Of a stretch of DNA of 19,313 nt, positions 1 through 7,665 are shown piece after piece (within the stretch, counting starts at the first letter, position 1; every line of letters begins with the position of its first letter). The position numbers were made by a program, and so were the translations under genes. Location: assembly GCA_902782905.1 (NCBI GenBank), contig CACZPB010000179.1, positions 1-19,313 of the forward strand. The letters run 5' to 3'. Below the pieces are notes generated by a model. The model searched no databases, was not told the DNA's origin, and saw only the letters and a program-made list of their open reading frames with translations. This DNA comes from an uncultured bacterium (lineage in GTDB: Bacteria; Cyanobacteriota; Vampirovibrionia; Gastranaerophilales; Gastranaerophilaceae).

Positions 1-82
1 CAGGTCCTATTCCGTAGATATAGGTAAGAGCTATTTCTAATCTTTTGTTACGAGGTAAGTCTACCCCTACTAATCTTGCCAT
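1..82 (-). CDS. rpsM: 30S ribosomal protein S13, N-terminal fragment
   Basis: The reverse complement reads MARLVGVDLPRNKRLEIALT and continues YIYGIGP, the classic S13 N-terminus (helix-two-turn-helix). S13 sits in the 30S head and contacts the P-site tRNA and the intersubunit bridges. Only the first 27 or so codons are present; the gene leaves the left edge of the window. An AAAGGA-type ribosome binding site lies a few bases upstream of the ATG at 82. Gene order infA-rpmJ-rpsM is the conserved order at the end of the spc/alpha ribosomal operons, which supports the call. Confidence 0.95.
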   Translation of the reverse strand, partial: MARLVGVDLPRNKRLEIALTYIYGIGP

Positions 83-172
83 GTTTTCTTTCCTTTATTT
101 TCTACTACTTATACTTATTATTTTGTTTTTGCATATTAGATTGTGCCTTCACGCTCCGTTGTCGTTCATTTC

Positions 173-255
173 ATTTTGCTTACGCAAAATTGTCATTCAC
201 TCAACTCCGCGATACTTCGAGTTAGTCTCGCTTGCGCTCGCCGTCACTCTACGGC
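173..255. repeat. Hairpin-rich island between rpmJ and rpsM
   Basis: The 177-base gap between rpmJ and rpsM holds several inverted repeats. ATTTTGC (173-179) pairs with GCAAAAT (184-190) around a 4-base loop. AACTC (203-207) pairs with GAGTT (219-223). GCCGT (240-244) pairs with ACGGC (251-255). The stretch is visibly more GC-rich than the AT-rich surrounding spacers, and it contains a CTCGCTTGCGCTCG block. I see no open reading frame with a ribosome binding site. It could be a small palindromic repeat inserted into the ribosomal operon or a structured regulatory leader for rpsM; the sequence alone does not decide. Confidence 0.45.
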
Positions 256-259
256 AAAT

Positions 260-373
260 CTAACCTTGTCTTTGTTTGTGCTTTGGATTTTCACAAATTA
301 CGGCTACTCTGCCTTTTCTCTTGATAACCTTGCACTTGTCGCACATCGGCTTTACTGAACTTCTTGTTTTCAT
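260..373 (-). CDS. rpmJ: 50S ribosomal protein L36
   Basis: A 37-codon gene that reads MKTRSSVKPMCDKCKVIKRK, then GRVAVICENPKHKQRQG. This is full-length bacterial L36 with its zinc-ribbon ligands: two Cys in CDKC, one Cys in VICEN and the following His in PKH. It is the smallest protein of the large subunit and binds 23S rRNA domains. The ATG at 373 is preceded by AAAAGGA about eight bases upstream. It lies 39 bases after infA and upstream of rpsM in the same direction, as expected for this operon. The zinc-binding (C+) form of L36 is present. Confidence 0.97.
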   Translation of the reverse strand: MKTRSSVKPMCDKCKVIKRKGRVAVICENPKHKQRQG

Positions 374-412
374 TTTTCTTTTCCTTTTTATTTTGTACTA
401 TTTATATTTTTA

Positions 413-628
413 CTATTTTAAGCGAAATGTAATTCTGCCTTTTGTTAAATCGTAAGGAGTCATCTCTACCTTAACCCTGTCACCGGGTAAAATTCTTATA
501 AAATTTTTCCTGATTTTACCTGAAATATGAGCTAAGATTTCATGCCCATTTTCAAGTTCAACTCTGAACATTGCGTTAGGCATTGATTCCAAAATCTTTC
601 CTTCAATTTCTATTACGTCTTTTGCCAT
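413..628 (-). CDS. infA: Translation initiation factor IF-1
   Basis: 71 residues forming a single S1/OB-fold domain: MAKDVIEIEGKILESMPNAM, then FRVELENGHEILAHISGKIRK and the terminal GRITFRLK. Length and sequence match bacterial IF-1, which occupies the ribosomal A site during initiation together with IF-2 and IF-3. The ATG at 628 has AGAGG six bases upstream. It is the first gene of the infA-rpmJ-rpsM run in this window; a candidate promoter with an inverted repeat lies 55-100 bases upstream. Confidence 0.97.
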   Translation of the reverse strand: MAKDVIEIEGKILESMPNAMFRVELENGHEILAHISGKIRKNFIRILPGDRVKVEMTPYDLTKGRITFRLK

Positions 629-682
629 TATTTTCCTCTGTTTCGGCTTTCAATTGATGGCACTATGAGTCATCATATATCA

Positions 683-710
683 ATAATATTTGCTAAATTT
701 TTGAATGCAA
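683..710 (-). promoter_or_regulatory. Candidate infA operon promoter with inverted repeat
   Basis: Reading the minus strand, TTGCAT (710-705), a 16-base spacer and TATTAT (688-683) form a sigma70-like promoter upstream of infA. The -35 hexamer is one arm of an inverted repeat, ATGCAA (705-710) and TTGCAT (720-725), separated by nine bases. A second possible promoter further upstream is TTTACA-18-TAAAAT on the same strand. These are sequence matches only. Confidence 0.4.
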
Positions 711-813
711 GCGATTTTATTGCATGTCAGCCATTTGTGTAAAGATTTATTAAAGAATGTTTTTATATTTTTGGGTGTCATACTATTATTTTTATATATT
801 TCTAAAACATGCT

Positions 814-875
814 AAAAAAGGGCAACCATAAAGAAAAATTTGATTTTTTATTTTCTATTAAAGTCACCCTTTTTT
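814..875 (-). terminator. Rho-independent terminator after the 894-1475 gene
   Basis: On the minus strand, A6-GGG (875-867) can pair with CCC-T6 (822-814), and the A/T-rich interior can pair further. The 3' arm ends in a run of six T. It begins 18 bases beyond the stop codon of the exported protein gene, so it probably ends the maf-containing transcript. The A-tract on the other arm would allow weak activity in the opposite direction. Confidence 0.6.
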
Positions 876-893
876 ATAAAAACATTTGTATTA

Positions 894-1475
894 TTATTTT
901 AACTCTTTGAACACAAAATAGAAACCGGACTCAGGGGTTAGCGTCAAATCCGTACCTTTTTCAACGTAAGAAAGTGGAGAGTCATTGTAAACCTTTTTCA
1001 AACCTGAGCGAATCGGTTTTTTGCCGTCATTTTCGACTATACCTTGCGCAAAAGACACACCCTGACCGAAGCCTTTTTTAAAGAACCCTCCAACTGTCTT
1101 TGTTGCGCTGAGTGCTACATCACCTGCATCTAAATTTTTTAATTCCTCTTTGGAAAGAACGCTCTTTGAATACCTGCCAACCCAATTCCCTTCAATGGGA
1201 GTACCTGCATTTAAAGAAATGGGTTTTACCGTAAACGAAGCGTCACGTTTACCCACAGAGGGAGGCGTTACGTTCAATACTTCACAGTGAATAACATCGC
1301 CTTCGTTTAAAATCAATCCGCCAAGCTCAGCTCCGGATAAGACCTTTACATCTATTGTTTTAGCAGGAGATGCTGTGCTAAATTCTTCAAGTGCACTAAC
1401 TTTTACATTCTCTGCCGCGTAAGTTACGGCGGTAGAAAGCACTAATGCCAGAAATAATTGTGTGAGTTTTTTCAT
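894..1475 (-). CDS. Small exported protein of unknown function
   Basis: 193 residues. The N-terminus MKKLTQLFLALVLSTAVTYA has a basic start, a hydrophobic core and an AxA-like signal peptidase I site, so export is likely. The mature part is mostly beta-like, with GGLILNEGDVIHCEVLNVTP and later short glycine-rich segments (GGFFKKGFGQGVSF); it ends with VFKELK. I recognise no catalytic motif. It starts three bases after the stop of the Maf-type glycosyltransferase gene, with AGGATGA overlapping that gene's end as the ribosome binding site, so the two are translationally close and probably co-expressed. A terminator follows. A periplasmic or outer-membrane-associated accessory role is an inference from the signal peptide and neighbours. 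Confidence 0.8.
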   Translation of the reverse strand: MKKLTQLFLALVLSTAVTYAAENVKVSALEEFSTASPAKTIDVKVLSGAELGGLILNEGDVIHCEVLNVTPPSVGKRDASFTVKPISLNAGTPIEGNWVGRYSKSVLSKEELKNLDAGDVALSATKTVGGFFKKGFGQGVSFAQGIVENDGKKPIRSGLKKVYNDSPLSYVEKGTDLTLTPESGFYFVFKELK

Positions 1476-1478
1476 AAA

Positions 1479-3155
1479 TCAAATCATCCTATTTTTTTGT
1501 AATAAATCTACTACATTTTTTACCGAAGTTTTTGTATCGTCCATAAACTGAGAAACAAGCTCATCGTTTATACTTGAGTGCAAAATTTTTAAAACATCTG
1601 CTTGCATATACTGATACAAAATCGGCGCTTTTACAATTGAAGACAATAATGCCTGAGAAAACTCTCCCCTCGACAGATTTTCTATGACAGTGTTTATTGC
1701 AAAAAGTTCTTCCTGCGCCCAATCTTTTGTTTCCAATTTAAACGGAGAAAGCTCGCCCAGAATAATTGCAGTCGTGTTAGATGTGTTCAAAAGCGATATA
1801 CTTTCAAAAGGAAGGTTTCGCATACCTTCTATATCTGCACCAAAAGATGTTGTGTTATAAATTTCCGTATAACCCAAATCTTTGATTAAGACTTCAAAAT
1901 GAGTTATGAATGCTGCGTAATCATCTCTCGTTAAAATCTCGTCTCCTGTTACAGACTTAACCTTTGTGAGATTTTTTTCCACATTATATATTGCAATTTT
2001 ATCCTCGGATATTCTGTTGATTTTTTCACCGTCGGCATACATTACATTATCTTTAAAAGCCAAATCGAGACCTGAAAAAATAACCTTCTCAAAGCCCATT
2101 TTTACCGCAGATACAAACGCCATTGTTGTCGATGAGCCACCACATTCATAGAGCTTCATGAAATTGTTATGCTCTTGTATTTTCTTGATGACCATATCAT
2201 TTGATGCAAAAGAGACAAGGATTTTTTTAAAATTGTAATTATAAGCCTGACTTTCAGCTCTCAAATCAGTTATATATGTAATTTTAGGCAAATATTCTTC
2301 CAAGCCGGCCAACGTCACCGCCAAATTTTCTGCATCGAGACCGACAACAAAATCAGGAATTATTCCGTTGGTAATTGCAGTTCTCAAGACTTTATTAACA
2401 GCGAAAATTACATACTTTTCCCTGTTTTCTTTTATTTTTTCTATGTTTTCTGCAAAAGAAGGCCCTGCCGCAAGTATTAAAGCCGTTTGCCCAAAGAACT
2501 TTCCTTCCAAATCGGAGAGTTTGTAAAAACTGCCGGCATTTATTATGTTAATATTTTTTACGGTATTTACAAGCCAAGTCCTTGAAAACTTAGCAATGGT
2601 ATTAACATCAACCGTCTTGCTCTTGCATATCTCATAAACCTTTTGCGAAAGTTCCAACAGTTCCCTGTTTTTAACCACCGCATAATTTTTCAGATAAACA
2701 ACTTCAACTTTATCTTTCGTGATATAAATTTCCGACAACTTAGTCAAAAGTTCATTCAAATCATTTGTTATATATACTCTGCCACTTGAGAGATGCTCTG
2801 AGATATCAACATTATTTAAAACAAAATGCAAAATTTTTATATCAGGCTCATAAACAAGAATTTTTGAAGGATAGGTATTAAACACCTCGTCAAGCAAATA
2901 GCACAAGCCGATTCCAAAAGTGATAATAATATCATTAGCTCCCATTGGTGATTTAATGGTTTTTTTCAGCATATCTTTGATTGCACCGCGAGGATCATTG
3001 ATGTCATCGAGCGGAACATCATTTTTCAAAAGAAGATAATCGTTTGTAGGAGTCATACAATATGAAATATCCCAACGGGATTCCTCAAGCTTCATACCCG
3101 CCAATCTTGATTTTAGCGCTTCATTATTTATAAACTCCATATTCTTATTAAACAT
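1479..3155 (-). CDS. Maf/DUF115-type flagellin glycosyltransferase
   Basis: 558 residues when started at the ATG at 3155, which has GAGGTG about six bases upstream; an in-frame GTG at 3161 is too close to that site. The central region carries the DUF115/MptE-like (6-hydroxymethylpterin pyrophosphokinase-like) signature: GQTALILAAGPSF near residues 222-234, then FAVNKVLRTAITNGIIPDF, VGLDAEN, and YECGGSSTTMAFVSAVKMGF followed by FSGLDLAF. This is the arrangement of motility accessory factor (Maf) proteins, which attach nonulosonic acids such as pseudaminic or legionaminic acid to flagellin Ser/Thr residues in the cytoplasm. A flagellar cap gene (fliD) lies elsewhere in the window. It heads a transcript with the exported 193-aa protein. 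The family assignment is firm; the actual sugar and acceptor are not visible. Confidence 0.82.
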   Translation of the reverse strand: MFNKNMEFINNEALKSRLAGMKLEESRWDISYCMTPTNDYLLLKNDVPLDDINDPRGAIKDMLKKTIKSPMGANDIIITFGIGLCYLLDEVFNTYPSKILVYEPDIKILHFVLNNVDISEHLSSGRVYITNDLNELLTKLSEIYITKDKVEVVYLKNYAVVKNRELLELSQKVYEICKSKTVDVNTIAKFSRTWLVNTVKNINIINAGSFYKLSDLEGKFFGQTALILAAGPSFAENIEKIKENREKYVIFAVNKVLRTAITNGIIPDFVVGLDAENLAVTLAGLEEYLPKITYITDLRAESQAYNYNFKKILVSFASNDMVIKKIQEHNNFMKLYECGGSSTTMAFVSAVKMGFEKVIFSGLDLAFKDNVMYADGEKINRISEDKIAIYNVEKNLTKVKSVTGDEILTRDDYAAFITHFEVLIKDLGYTEIYNTTSFGADIEGMRNLPFESISLLNTSNTTAIILGELSPFKLETKDWAQEELFAINTVIENLSRGEFSQALLSSIVKAPILYQYMQADVLKILHSSINDELVSQFMDDTKTSVKNVVDLLQKNRMI

Positions 3156-3180
3156 TTTCACACCTCGAATTTATAATACA

Positions 3181-3209
3181 AAATTACCACATATTGTATA
3201 TGTTGTAAA
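3181..3209 (-). promoter_or_regulatory. Candidate promoter of the maf gene
   Basis: On the minus strand TTTACA (3209-3204), a 17-base spacer and TAATTT (3186-3181) lie about 25 bases upstream of the ATG at 3155. The spacer is almost entirely occupied by a palindrome, ACATAT-TGT-ATATGT (3189-3203), a plausible repressor site. It lies in the 67-base gap after the upstream gene, suggesting the maf gene can be transcribed separately from the paralogue pair. Confidence 0.4.
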
Positions 3210-3222
3210 TAAAGCTGAAAAT

Positions 3223-4122
3223 CTATTTTTCTCTCTCGTCTACTCTTAATTCAAATTGTTGAAAAATATCCTTACCAACCAACTGTTCAAGCTGTGAACG
3301 TTTTTCAAAATATGCGCCTCTTGCTTTGACTTGCTCGTCAAGAGCTTCTCTGTAGAAAGTATCAGTTACCATAACAACTTCTCTTTTAGAACTTTGTGAA
3401 CTTCTATAGTTGCCCTCACATTGTTTTGCCATTTTTGCCGTCATGCTGTAGAGCTGCCTTGCCGTCATATAGTCATAATAAATATCGACAACCTTCTGCT
3501 GAAGTTCATCAACTTTTCTGACCAAAATAATCATATCCGCATCAGTGACTTGAGTATATTTATAGTTCAATGCCTTAGCATCATTTGACATTATACCAAG
3601 AGTATTGCCGCCGATAAGAGCCGCACTCGCAAGAATCGGATTCCCTGAGCCTGCGCCCAAGAAGGTTGACATGCCGGCAATTGTTGAAAGCACTTTCTTA
3701 ATTGCACCGTCATCAGGTTTATCCTTGTCCGGATTAGAGAGTTTATAAATTGCAAACTTGATTGTATCACTCTTCATTGCAGCTCCTTGCCACAACAAAG
3801 ACAAATCTTCAAGCATTTCATTGTAATCCAACTCAATAGACTTTGAGATTTCCATAGCCATGCTTTTTATACTCAAATCAGCATAAGTTGGCGAAGGATT
3901 TTCCTCTTTCGGTTTATAAACAACCGGAGTTACTTCAGTTCCCTCAGTGGATAAATCAATTTCATTTGTTGTAACAGCGGGTGTTTCAGGTATATCAGAA
4001 GTCCCCATTCTGTATAGAATTTTCTTGGGTTCCTTAAGTTCATTAAGTTCAACAGAAAATGCACTCTGTTGAACAAAAAAGGCTATAAGAAGCAACACAG
4101 AAAACAGCTTATTTCTTTGCAT
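3223..4122 (-). CDS. Exported coiled-coil protein, paralogue of its upstream neighbour
   Basis: 299 residues from the ATG at 4122, which has AAAGGGGG five bases upstream; an in-frame ATG 15 codons earlier has poor spacing and would add a charged leader before the signal peptide. The signal peptide is MQRNKLFSVLLLIAFFVQQS. After a low-complexity Pro/Thr/Glu stretch come DLSLLWQGAAMKSDTIKFAI, a glycine/alanine-rich hydrophobic region (TIAGMSTFLGAGSGNPILAS) and a long helical part (VDELQQKVVDIYYDYMTARQ, then ARGAYFEKRSQLEQLVGKDI). The same blocks occur in order in the upstream gene, so the two are tandem duplicates. The helical part resembles one coiled-coil half of a TolC-type outer-membrane efflux repeat; that is an inference from pattern, not a firm family call. 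Its start overlaps the upstream stop by 14 bases, indicating coupled translation. Confidence 0.8.
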   Translation of the reverse strand: MQRNKLFSVLLLIAFFVQQSAFSVELNELKEPKKILYRMGTSDIPETPAVTTNEIDLSTEGTEVTPVVYKPKEENPSPTYADLSIKSMAMEISKSIELDYNEMLEDLSLLWQGAAMKSDTIKFAIYKLSNPDKDKPDDGAIKKVLSTIAGMSTFLGAGSGNPILASAALIGGNTLGIMSNDAKALNYKYTQVTDADMIILVRKVDELQQKVVDIYYDYMTARQLYSMTAKMAKQCEGNYRSSQSSKREVVMVTDTFYREALDEQVKARGAYFEKRSQLEQLVGKDIFQQFELRVDEREK

Positions 4123-5008
4123 TGCTACCCCCTTTGTCTTTTTTACCCGATTTTGATTTTTGCTCATCCTTTTGGTGAGTTTTATTATCTTTATACAACA
4201 TCGAATTGAAATCGTATTGATATAATTCCAAACTATCTACAGCCTTTTTACCGGCAAGTCTTTGCAATTGTATATGATATTTCTTGGCAGCCTGCTCAAG
4301 ATTGAACTCTCTAATTCTCATAGAATTATATAGAGAGGAGGAAATTGATATTTCCAAAATATCGCTGCCTTCCAGTGCTTTTGAGTAATTCTTGCTGTAT
4401 AGAAGCATCTTGGAGCGGGTATCCTTTAAAAGACCCAAAGTATTTTTATAATTGTAATAAGAGCTTATTAAAGAGTCCTGTAAATCTTCCACCATGCCTG
4501 CAAGCTCAATTAATTCTGTATCTGTGAGCGGCGTCTCGGTCGGCATATTTTTTTTGTTTAAGAGTCCTTGGGCAAGTCTCCCCGCAGAAAAAGCCGCTGT
4601 TTGAACTCCATAATTTGAGCCCATAAGACTCGGAATAAATGAAGCTCCAGAAACTATTGCGGAAAGTGTTTTTGCCATCAGAGAGGAATGAATTCTTCTC
4701 TGTGATTCCGGAGTCGCAAGTTTTTTTAGCGCAAACTCTATAACCTGATTATTCTCGACAGTAGCCTTCCATAAAATTTCCAAATCCTTTATGTCATGTT
4801 CTTTTTGAGCATCTATCATAGCTTCAAGTTCTCCGGAATTATTTACCAAAAGAGAACCCTGAACAGGCTTTGTACCGCTTTCAAATTCCAGCTGAGGAGT
4901 ATCCAGATCACTTTTATCAAGTGTGACAACCCCGCTTGTATTTGCTGCAAAAACGGCGTTAGATAACAAAAACGTTGATATTAAAAATACTCCCGCTAAC
5001 TTCTTCAT
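4109..5008 (-). CDS. Exported coiled-coil protein, tandem paralogue
   Basis: 299 residues from the ATG at 5008, chosen because it places the signal peptide MKKLAGVFLISTFLLSNAVF at the N-terminus; a TTG 12 codons upstream is possible but less likely. Downstream blocks match the next gene in order: DLEILWKATVENNQVIEFAL, KTLSAIVSGASFIPSLMG, an alanine/glycine-rich segment, VEDLQDSLISSYYNYKNTLG and EQAAKKYHIQLQRLAGKKAV. The C-terminus is a very basic Lys-rich tail (KSKSGKKDKGGSNAKK) absent from the partner. The final helical half resembles the A...L..L.G register of TolC-type proteins. Probably secreted to the periplasm or outer membrane, and expressed with its overlapping paralogue as a pair. 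Function unknown. Confidence 0.8.
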   Translation of the reverse strand: MKKLAGVFLISTFLLSNAVFAANTSGVVTLDKSDLDTPQLEFESGTKPVQGSLLVNNSGELEAMIDAQKEHDIKDLEILWKATVENNQVIEFALKKLATPESQRRIHSSLMAKTLSAIVSGASFIPSLMGSNYGVQTAAFSAGRLAQGLLNKKNMPTETPLTDTELIELAGMVEDLQDSLISSYYNYKNTLGLLKDTRSKMLLYSKNYSKALEGSDILEISISSSLYNSMRIREFNLEQAAKKYHIQLQRLAGKKAVDSLELYQYDFNSMLYKDNKTHQKDEQKSKSGKKDKGGSNAKK

Positions 5009-5052
5009 AACATGTATATACCCCAAACCTTGATTAAAAATCAACTCCGGAG

Positions 5053-5874
5053 TTAGACAGTTTTATCAACATTTCCGCCTATTTTAATAAAGTTTATGTA
5101 GTAATAATTAAAAATTAGAACCGCAGCAAAAACTATAAAATAGAAATTGACCAAAGTAAACACAAAATGCATAAAAACATTTCCGCCAAAAATTGCCACC
5201 AGTGCCGATAATACCAAATAAATTATTGATACAAAAATATATAATAAAATATTCTTAAAAAATTTCCTGCTGAACAAATCCCTTAGTGCAATGCCAAATG
5301 CAATAAACGGATTTTTATTTTTCATAAAAATTGCAGGCGCATAAAAAATCACCAGAAAATAGTTCAAAGCCATTGTGCAGAACAGAAGTAAATTCCAAAG
5401 ATTAACTTTTATCAATTGCTCATTAGTTAAAGAAGCTGCAAATTTCTTCATCGCCCCTACAGAATTCATAGAAGCCGAAAATGCTGTTTGAGGAATTTGA
5501 GGATCTCCGATTGCCTTTACACCGATAATCATACTCAAGATAAAAAGAAGTAACCCCAAAATAAAAGAAATCACAACCATACACAGAGTCGGCAGAAAAT
5601 ATTCTCCAACCCCTGCCGGAAACTCTTTTATCAACCCGTTTATATCTTCATCTTCCGAGTTTTTAACACACCTTGTAGTCATATAAAGCCAGCCAGACAA
5701 AAAAGCACCAAACATTAAAACAAACAATACTGCCGCTATTGCCAGACCTATTTTGCTGCCATTTATCGAAAACAACAAATACAGACTGGAAAGCAACGAA
5801 AACAAAATCAACGGCGTTGCCAATATTATATATTTGTTTGTTATTCCAAAACTATCTTTTATAAGCTTCAACAT
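5053..5874 (-). CDS. Polytopic inner-membrane protein, unknown function
   Basis: 273 residues with about six hydrophobic segments, roughly residues 15-37, 41-65, 93-121, 156-183, 206-230 and 235-260. Loops are short and charged, for example CVKNSEDEDINGLIKEFPAG and LRDLFSRKFFKN. The general layout resembles the loose group of DUF975/YIP-like or GDPD-membrane-domain proteins, but I see no signature that settles it. The ATG at 5874 has AAAGGATGAG upstream. It lies 44 bases upstream of the exported paralogue pair on the same strand, so it may be the inner-membrane partner of those proteins; that link rests on position alone. Confidence 0.75.
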   Translation of the reverse strand: MLKLIKDSFGITNKYIILATPLILFSLLSSLYLLFSINGSKIGLAIAAVLFVLMFGAFLSGWLYMTTRCVKNSEDEDINGLIKEFPAGVGEYFLPTLCMVVISFILGLLLFILSMIIGVKAIGDPQIPQTAFSASMNSVGAMKKFAASLTNEQLIKVNLWNLLLFCTMALNYFLVIFYAPAIFMKNKNPFIAFGIALRDLFSRKFFKNILLYIFVSIIYLVLSALVAIFGGNVFMHFVFTLVNFYFIVFAAVLIFNYYYINFIKIGGNVDKTV

Positions 5875-5933
5875 ATATTCTCATCCTTTATCAAAATTTA
5901 TTTATTTCTTTATTAAGTATAAACCAAACATTA

Positions 5934-7514
5934 TTACTGCTCAAGAATTTTTGATAAATCATTTTTAACACTTGTTTGCTGATATATATTAAACATCTTT
6001 GTAAGAATTTTGAGCACATTTGGATTAAATATCATAGGTGCACATTTTCCAACATGAACGGAAACATTAGGCTTTTGAGAAAAATAAATCATCGAGGATA
6101 TTGAATGTCTGCCGCATTCCGGATAAAACAAGTTTATCGGAAGTCGGGTATGCTCGCTGATATCGTTCGTTATTTTTGAAACAATAAACGAATCATATCC
6201 TGAATTTATACAAAGTACATTGCTTCTGTCAGTTTCGCAACAAGTAAATGAAATAACCAAAACCTCTTGCGGAACTCTTTGCAGCATTCTTTCAAAATAT
6301 TCTTTTTGCGCTGGAGACGTACCGATTAACCCTATTACAAATACCCTTGAATATTTTTGAGTGCTTATTCTGTCTTTTATTTCCCCCCAAAGCTCATCGT
6401 AAGAAAATCCTATTGTTTCTGTCTCACAACTTTTACCCTTTTTGAATCCGCGCGAATTTTCAGCTGCCGTAATAACTTTGGAAAAATCTCCGCGAATCGG
6501 TATGACACCTTTGGAAGAAATTATGTCAGTCGTATAAAGCTGACCTCGATACAAATTATCAACATTGTGGAGCGAGTGTTTCGTTAAAACTATTGGTCCT
6601 GGGAATGTAGAAAAATCAAGCAAACAACCTTCTGTACCATGACCATATTGACCTTTTAAATGTTTATACTCGCTGAACTTTGGAAATGTATGCGCCAACA
6701 TCATTTCATCGTGAGTATAAACATCTATTTTTCTGGATTTTACCTCCTCCAAAATTGTTTCAAGCTCTCTGATATTTGAACCCACAACAAGTATTGCCTT
6801 ACCTTTATAAGTAGAATACTCAAGCTCTTTTGATGATTGAGCCCCGTAACGTTCGATTTGCAAAGAGCGAATTTTTTCCGTCAAAGAGTGATTTTTATTT
6901 GCATAATCAATAATTGACTTGGATAAATCTTCCTCAGACATAGCCTCGTTATTCATCATATTTAAGAGTTCTAATATTGACATAAATCCTCTGTTTTCAC
7001 TAAAACCATATCCCTCCAGTTCCAAAACATTCAAACAAATACTTTTGGCAATTGAAAACATTATTTTGTACAAGGCGTAAGCACTCGAAGACATTAACCG
7101 ATTTTTTTTGTTAAACTCTTTTTCTCCTAGCCTAATTGAGCGTATTATATCCGTCCTTTTATCAAGTCTCAAAACCGTTTTGACATAATTTGGCTTTAAA
7201 TTGTGTTCAAAACAGAATTGCTCATATTTTTTGATTACAAACGGAATTTCCTTATTAAAAGTTTTAACAAGAGAGCTAAAATCAGCCTCCGAAAGTTCAA
7301 CACCGGATACAATAACCGATATGGTATTTAAAATGAGATTTCTCATTTTTTCATCAGCATCAGAATGTTCAGATAGTTTAATCAGATAATATGCAGCCAA
7401 TTTTAAATACAGAATTAAAATCTCTTGCATAGAAGATGTCTTAGGATTAACCGAACAAATTCCCCTTGAAGTGCAACTGTCATATTTATACTCTTGGTAT
7501 TTTTCATTCATCAT
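5934..7514 (-). CDS. Hcp (prismane)-family homologue lacking most cluster ligands
   Basis: 526 residues from the ATG at 7514. This start makes the N-terminus MMNEKYQEYKYDSCTSRGIC line up with the usual Hcp start, although there is no clear ribosome binding site and a TTG at 7571 is possible. Landmarks of hybrid-cluster proteins are clear: IDVYTHDEMMLAHTFPKFSE, FPGPIVLT, DFSKVITAAENSRGF, VFVIG, and the closing FNPNVLKILTKMFNI. Hcp reduces hydroxylamine or nitric oxide using an Fe-S-O hybrid cluster plus an N-terminal Fe-S cluster. By my hand alignment most ligands are replaced: the first CxxC is NEKY; the His of GHDL is Ser246; Cys of TTNC is Ser314; Cys of GGCDG is Ile397; the QC Cys is lost; WYEQKA Glu/Lys are Gly468/His470. 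Glu270 and a Cys pair (425-426) remain. Probably not a classical hydroxylamine reductase. Confidence 0.75.
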   Translation of the reverse strand: MMNEKYQEYKYDSCTSRGICSVNPKTSSMQEILILYLKLAAYYLIKLSEHSDADEKMRNLILNTISVIVSGVELSEADFSSLVKTFNKEIPFVIKKYEQFCFEHNLKPNYVKTVLRLDKRTDIIRSIRLGEKEFNKKNRLMSSSAYALYKIMFSIAKSICLNVLELEGYGFSENRGFMSILELLNMMNNEAMSEEDLSKSIIDYANKNHSLTEKIRSLQIERYGAQSSKELEYSTYKGKAILVVGSNIRELETILEEVKSRKIDVYTHDEMMLAHTFPKFSEYKHLKGQYGHGTEGCLLDFSTFPGPIVLTKHSLHNVDNLYRGQLYTTDIISSKGVIPIRGDFSKVITAAENSRGFKKGKSCETETIGFSYDELWGEIKDRISTQKYSRVFVIGLIGTSPAQKEYFERMLQRVPQEVLVISFTCCETDRSNVLCINSGYDSFIVSKITNDISEHTRLPINLFYPECGRHSISSMIYFSQKPNVSVHVGKCAPMIFNPNVLKILTKMFNIYQQTSVKNDLSKILEQ

Positions 7515-7605
7515 AACAGAAATATCATAAGTTTTTTCATGGCAAATAATATTCTCTCGATGGGTATACAATCAGGCTATATTGTAAATTTTTTGCACAA
7601 AACAC

Positions 7606-7634
7606 TTGACATTTTCTAATTTTTGTAGTAAAGT
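7606..7634 (+). promoter_or_regulatory. Promoter of the glycine-zipper gene
   Basis: TTGACA (7606-7611), a 17-base spacer and TAAAGT (7629-7634) give a good sigma70-type promoter 32 bases upstream of the preferred ATG at 7666. The perfect -35 shows that an apparent TTG start at 7606 is promoter, not coding. It sits between divergent genes. Confidence 0.6.
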
Positions 7635-7665
7635 GACGGCGTGTGTTAACATGAGGTTTTACATT

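Noticed and set aside
45..358. Plus-strand ORFs across the rpmJ-rpsM spacer
   Set aside because: They run antisense through rpmJ and rpsM, have no ribosome binding site, and owe their openness to T-rich sequence.
7606..7665. Extension of the glycine-zipper gene to a TTG start at 7606
   Set aside because: The TTG is part of a perfect TTGACA -35 element with a -10 at the right spacing, and the added residues look random.
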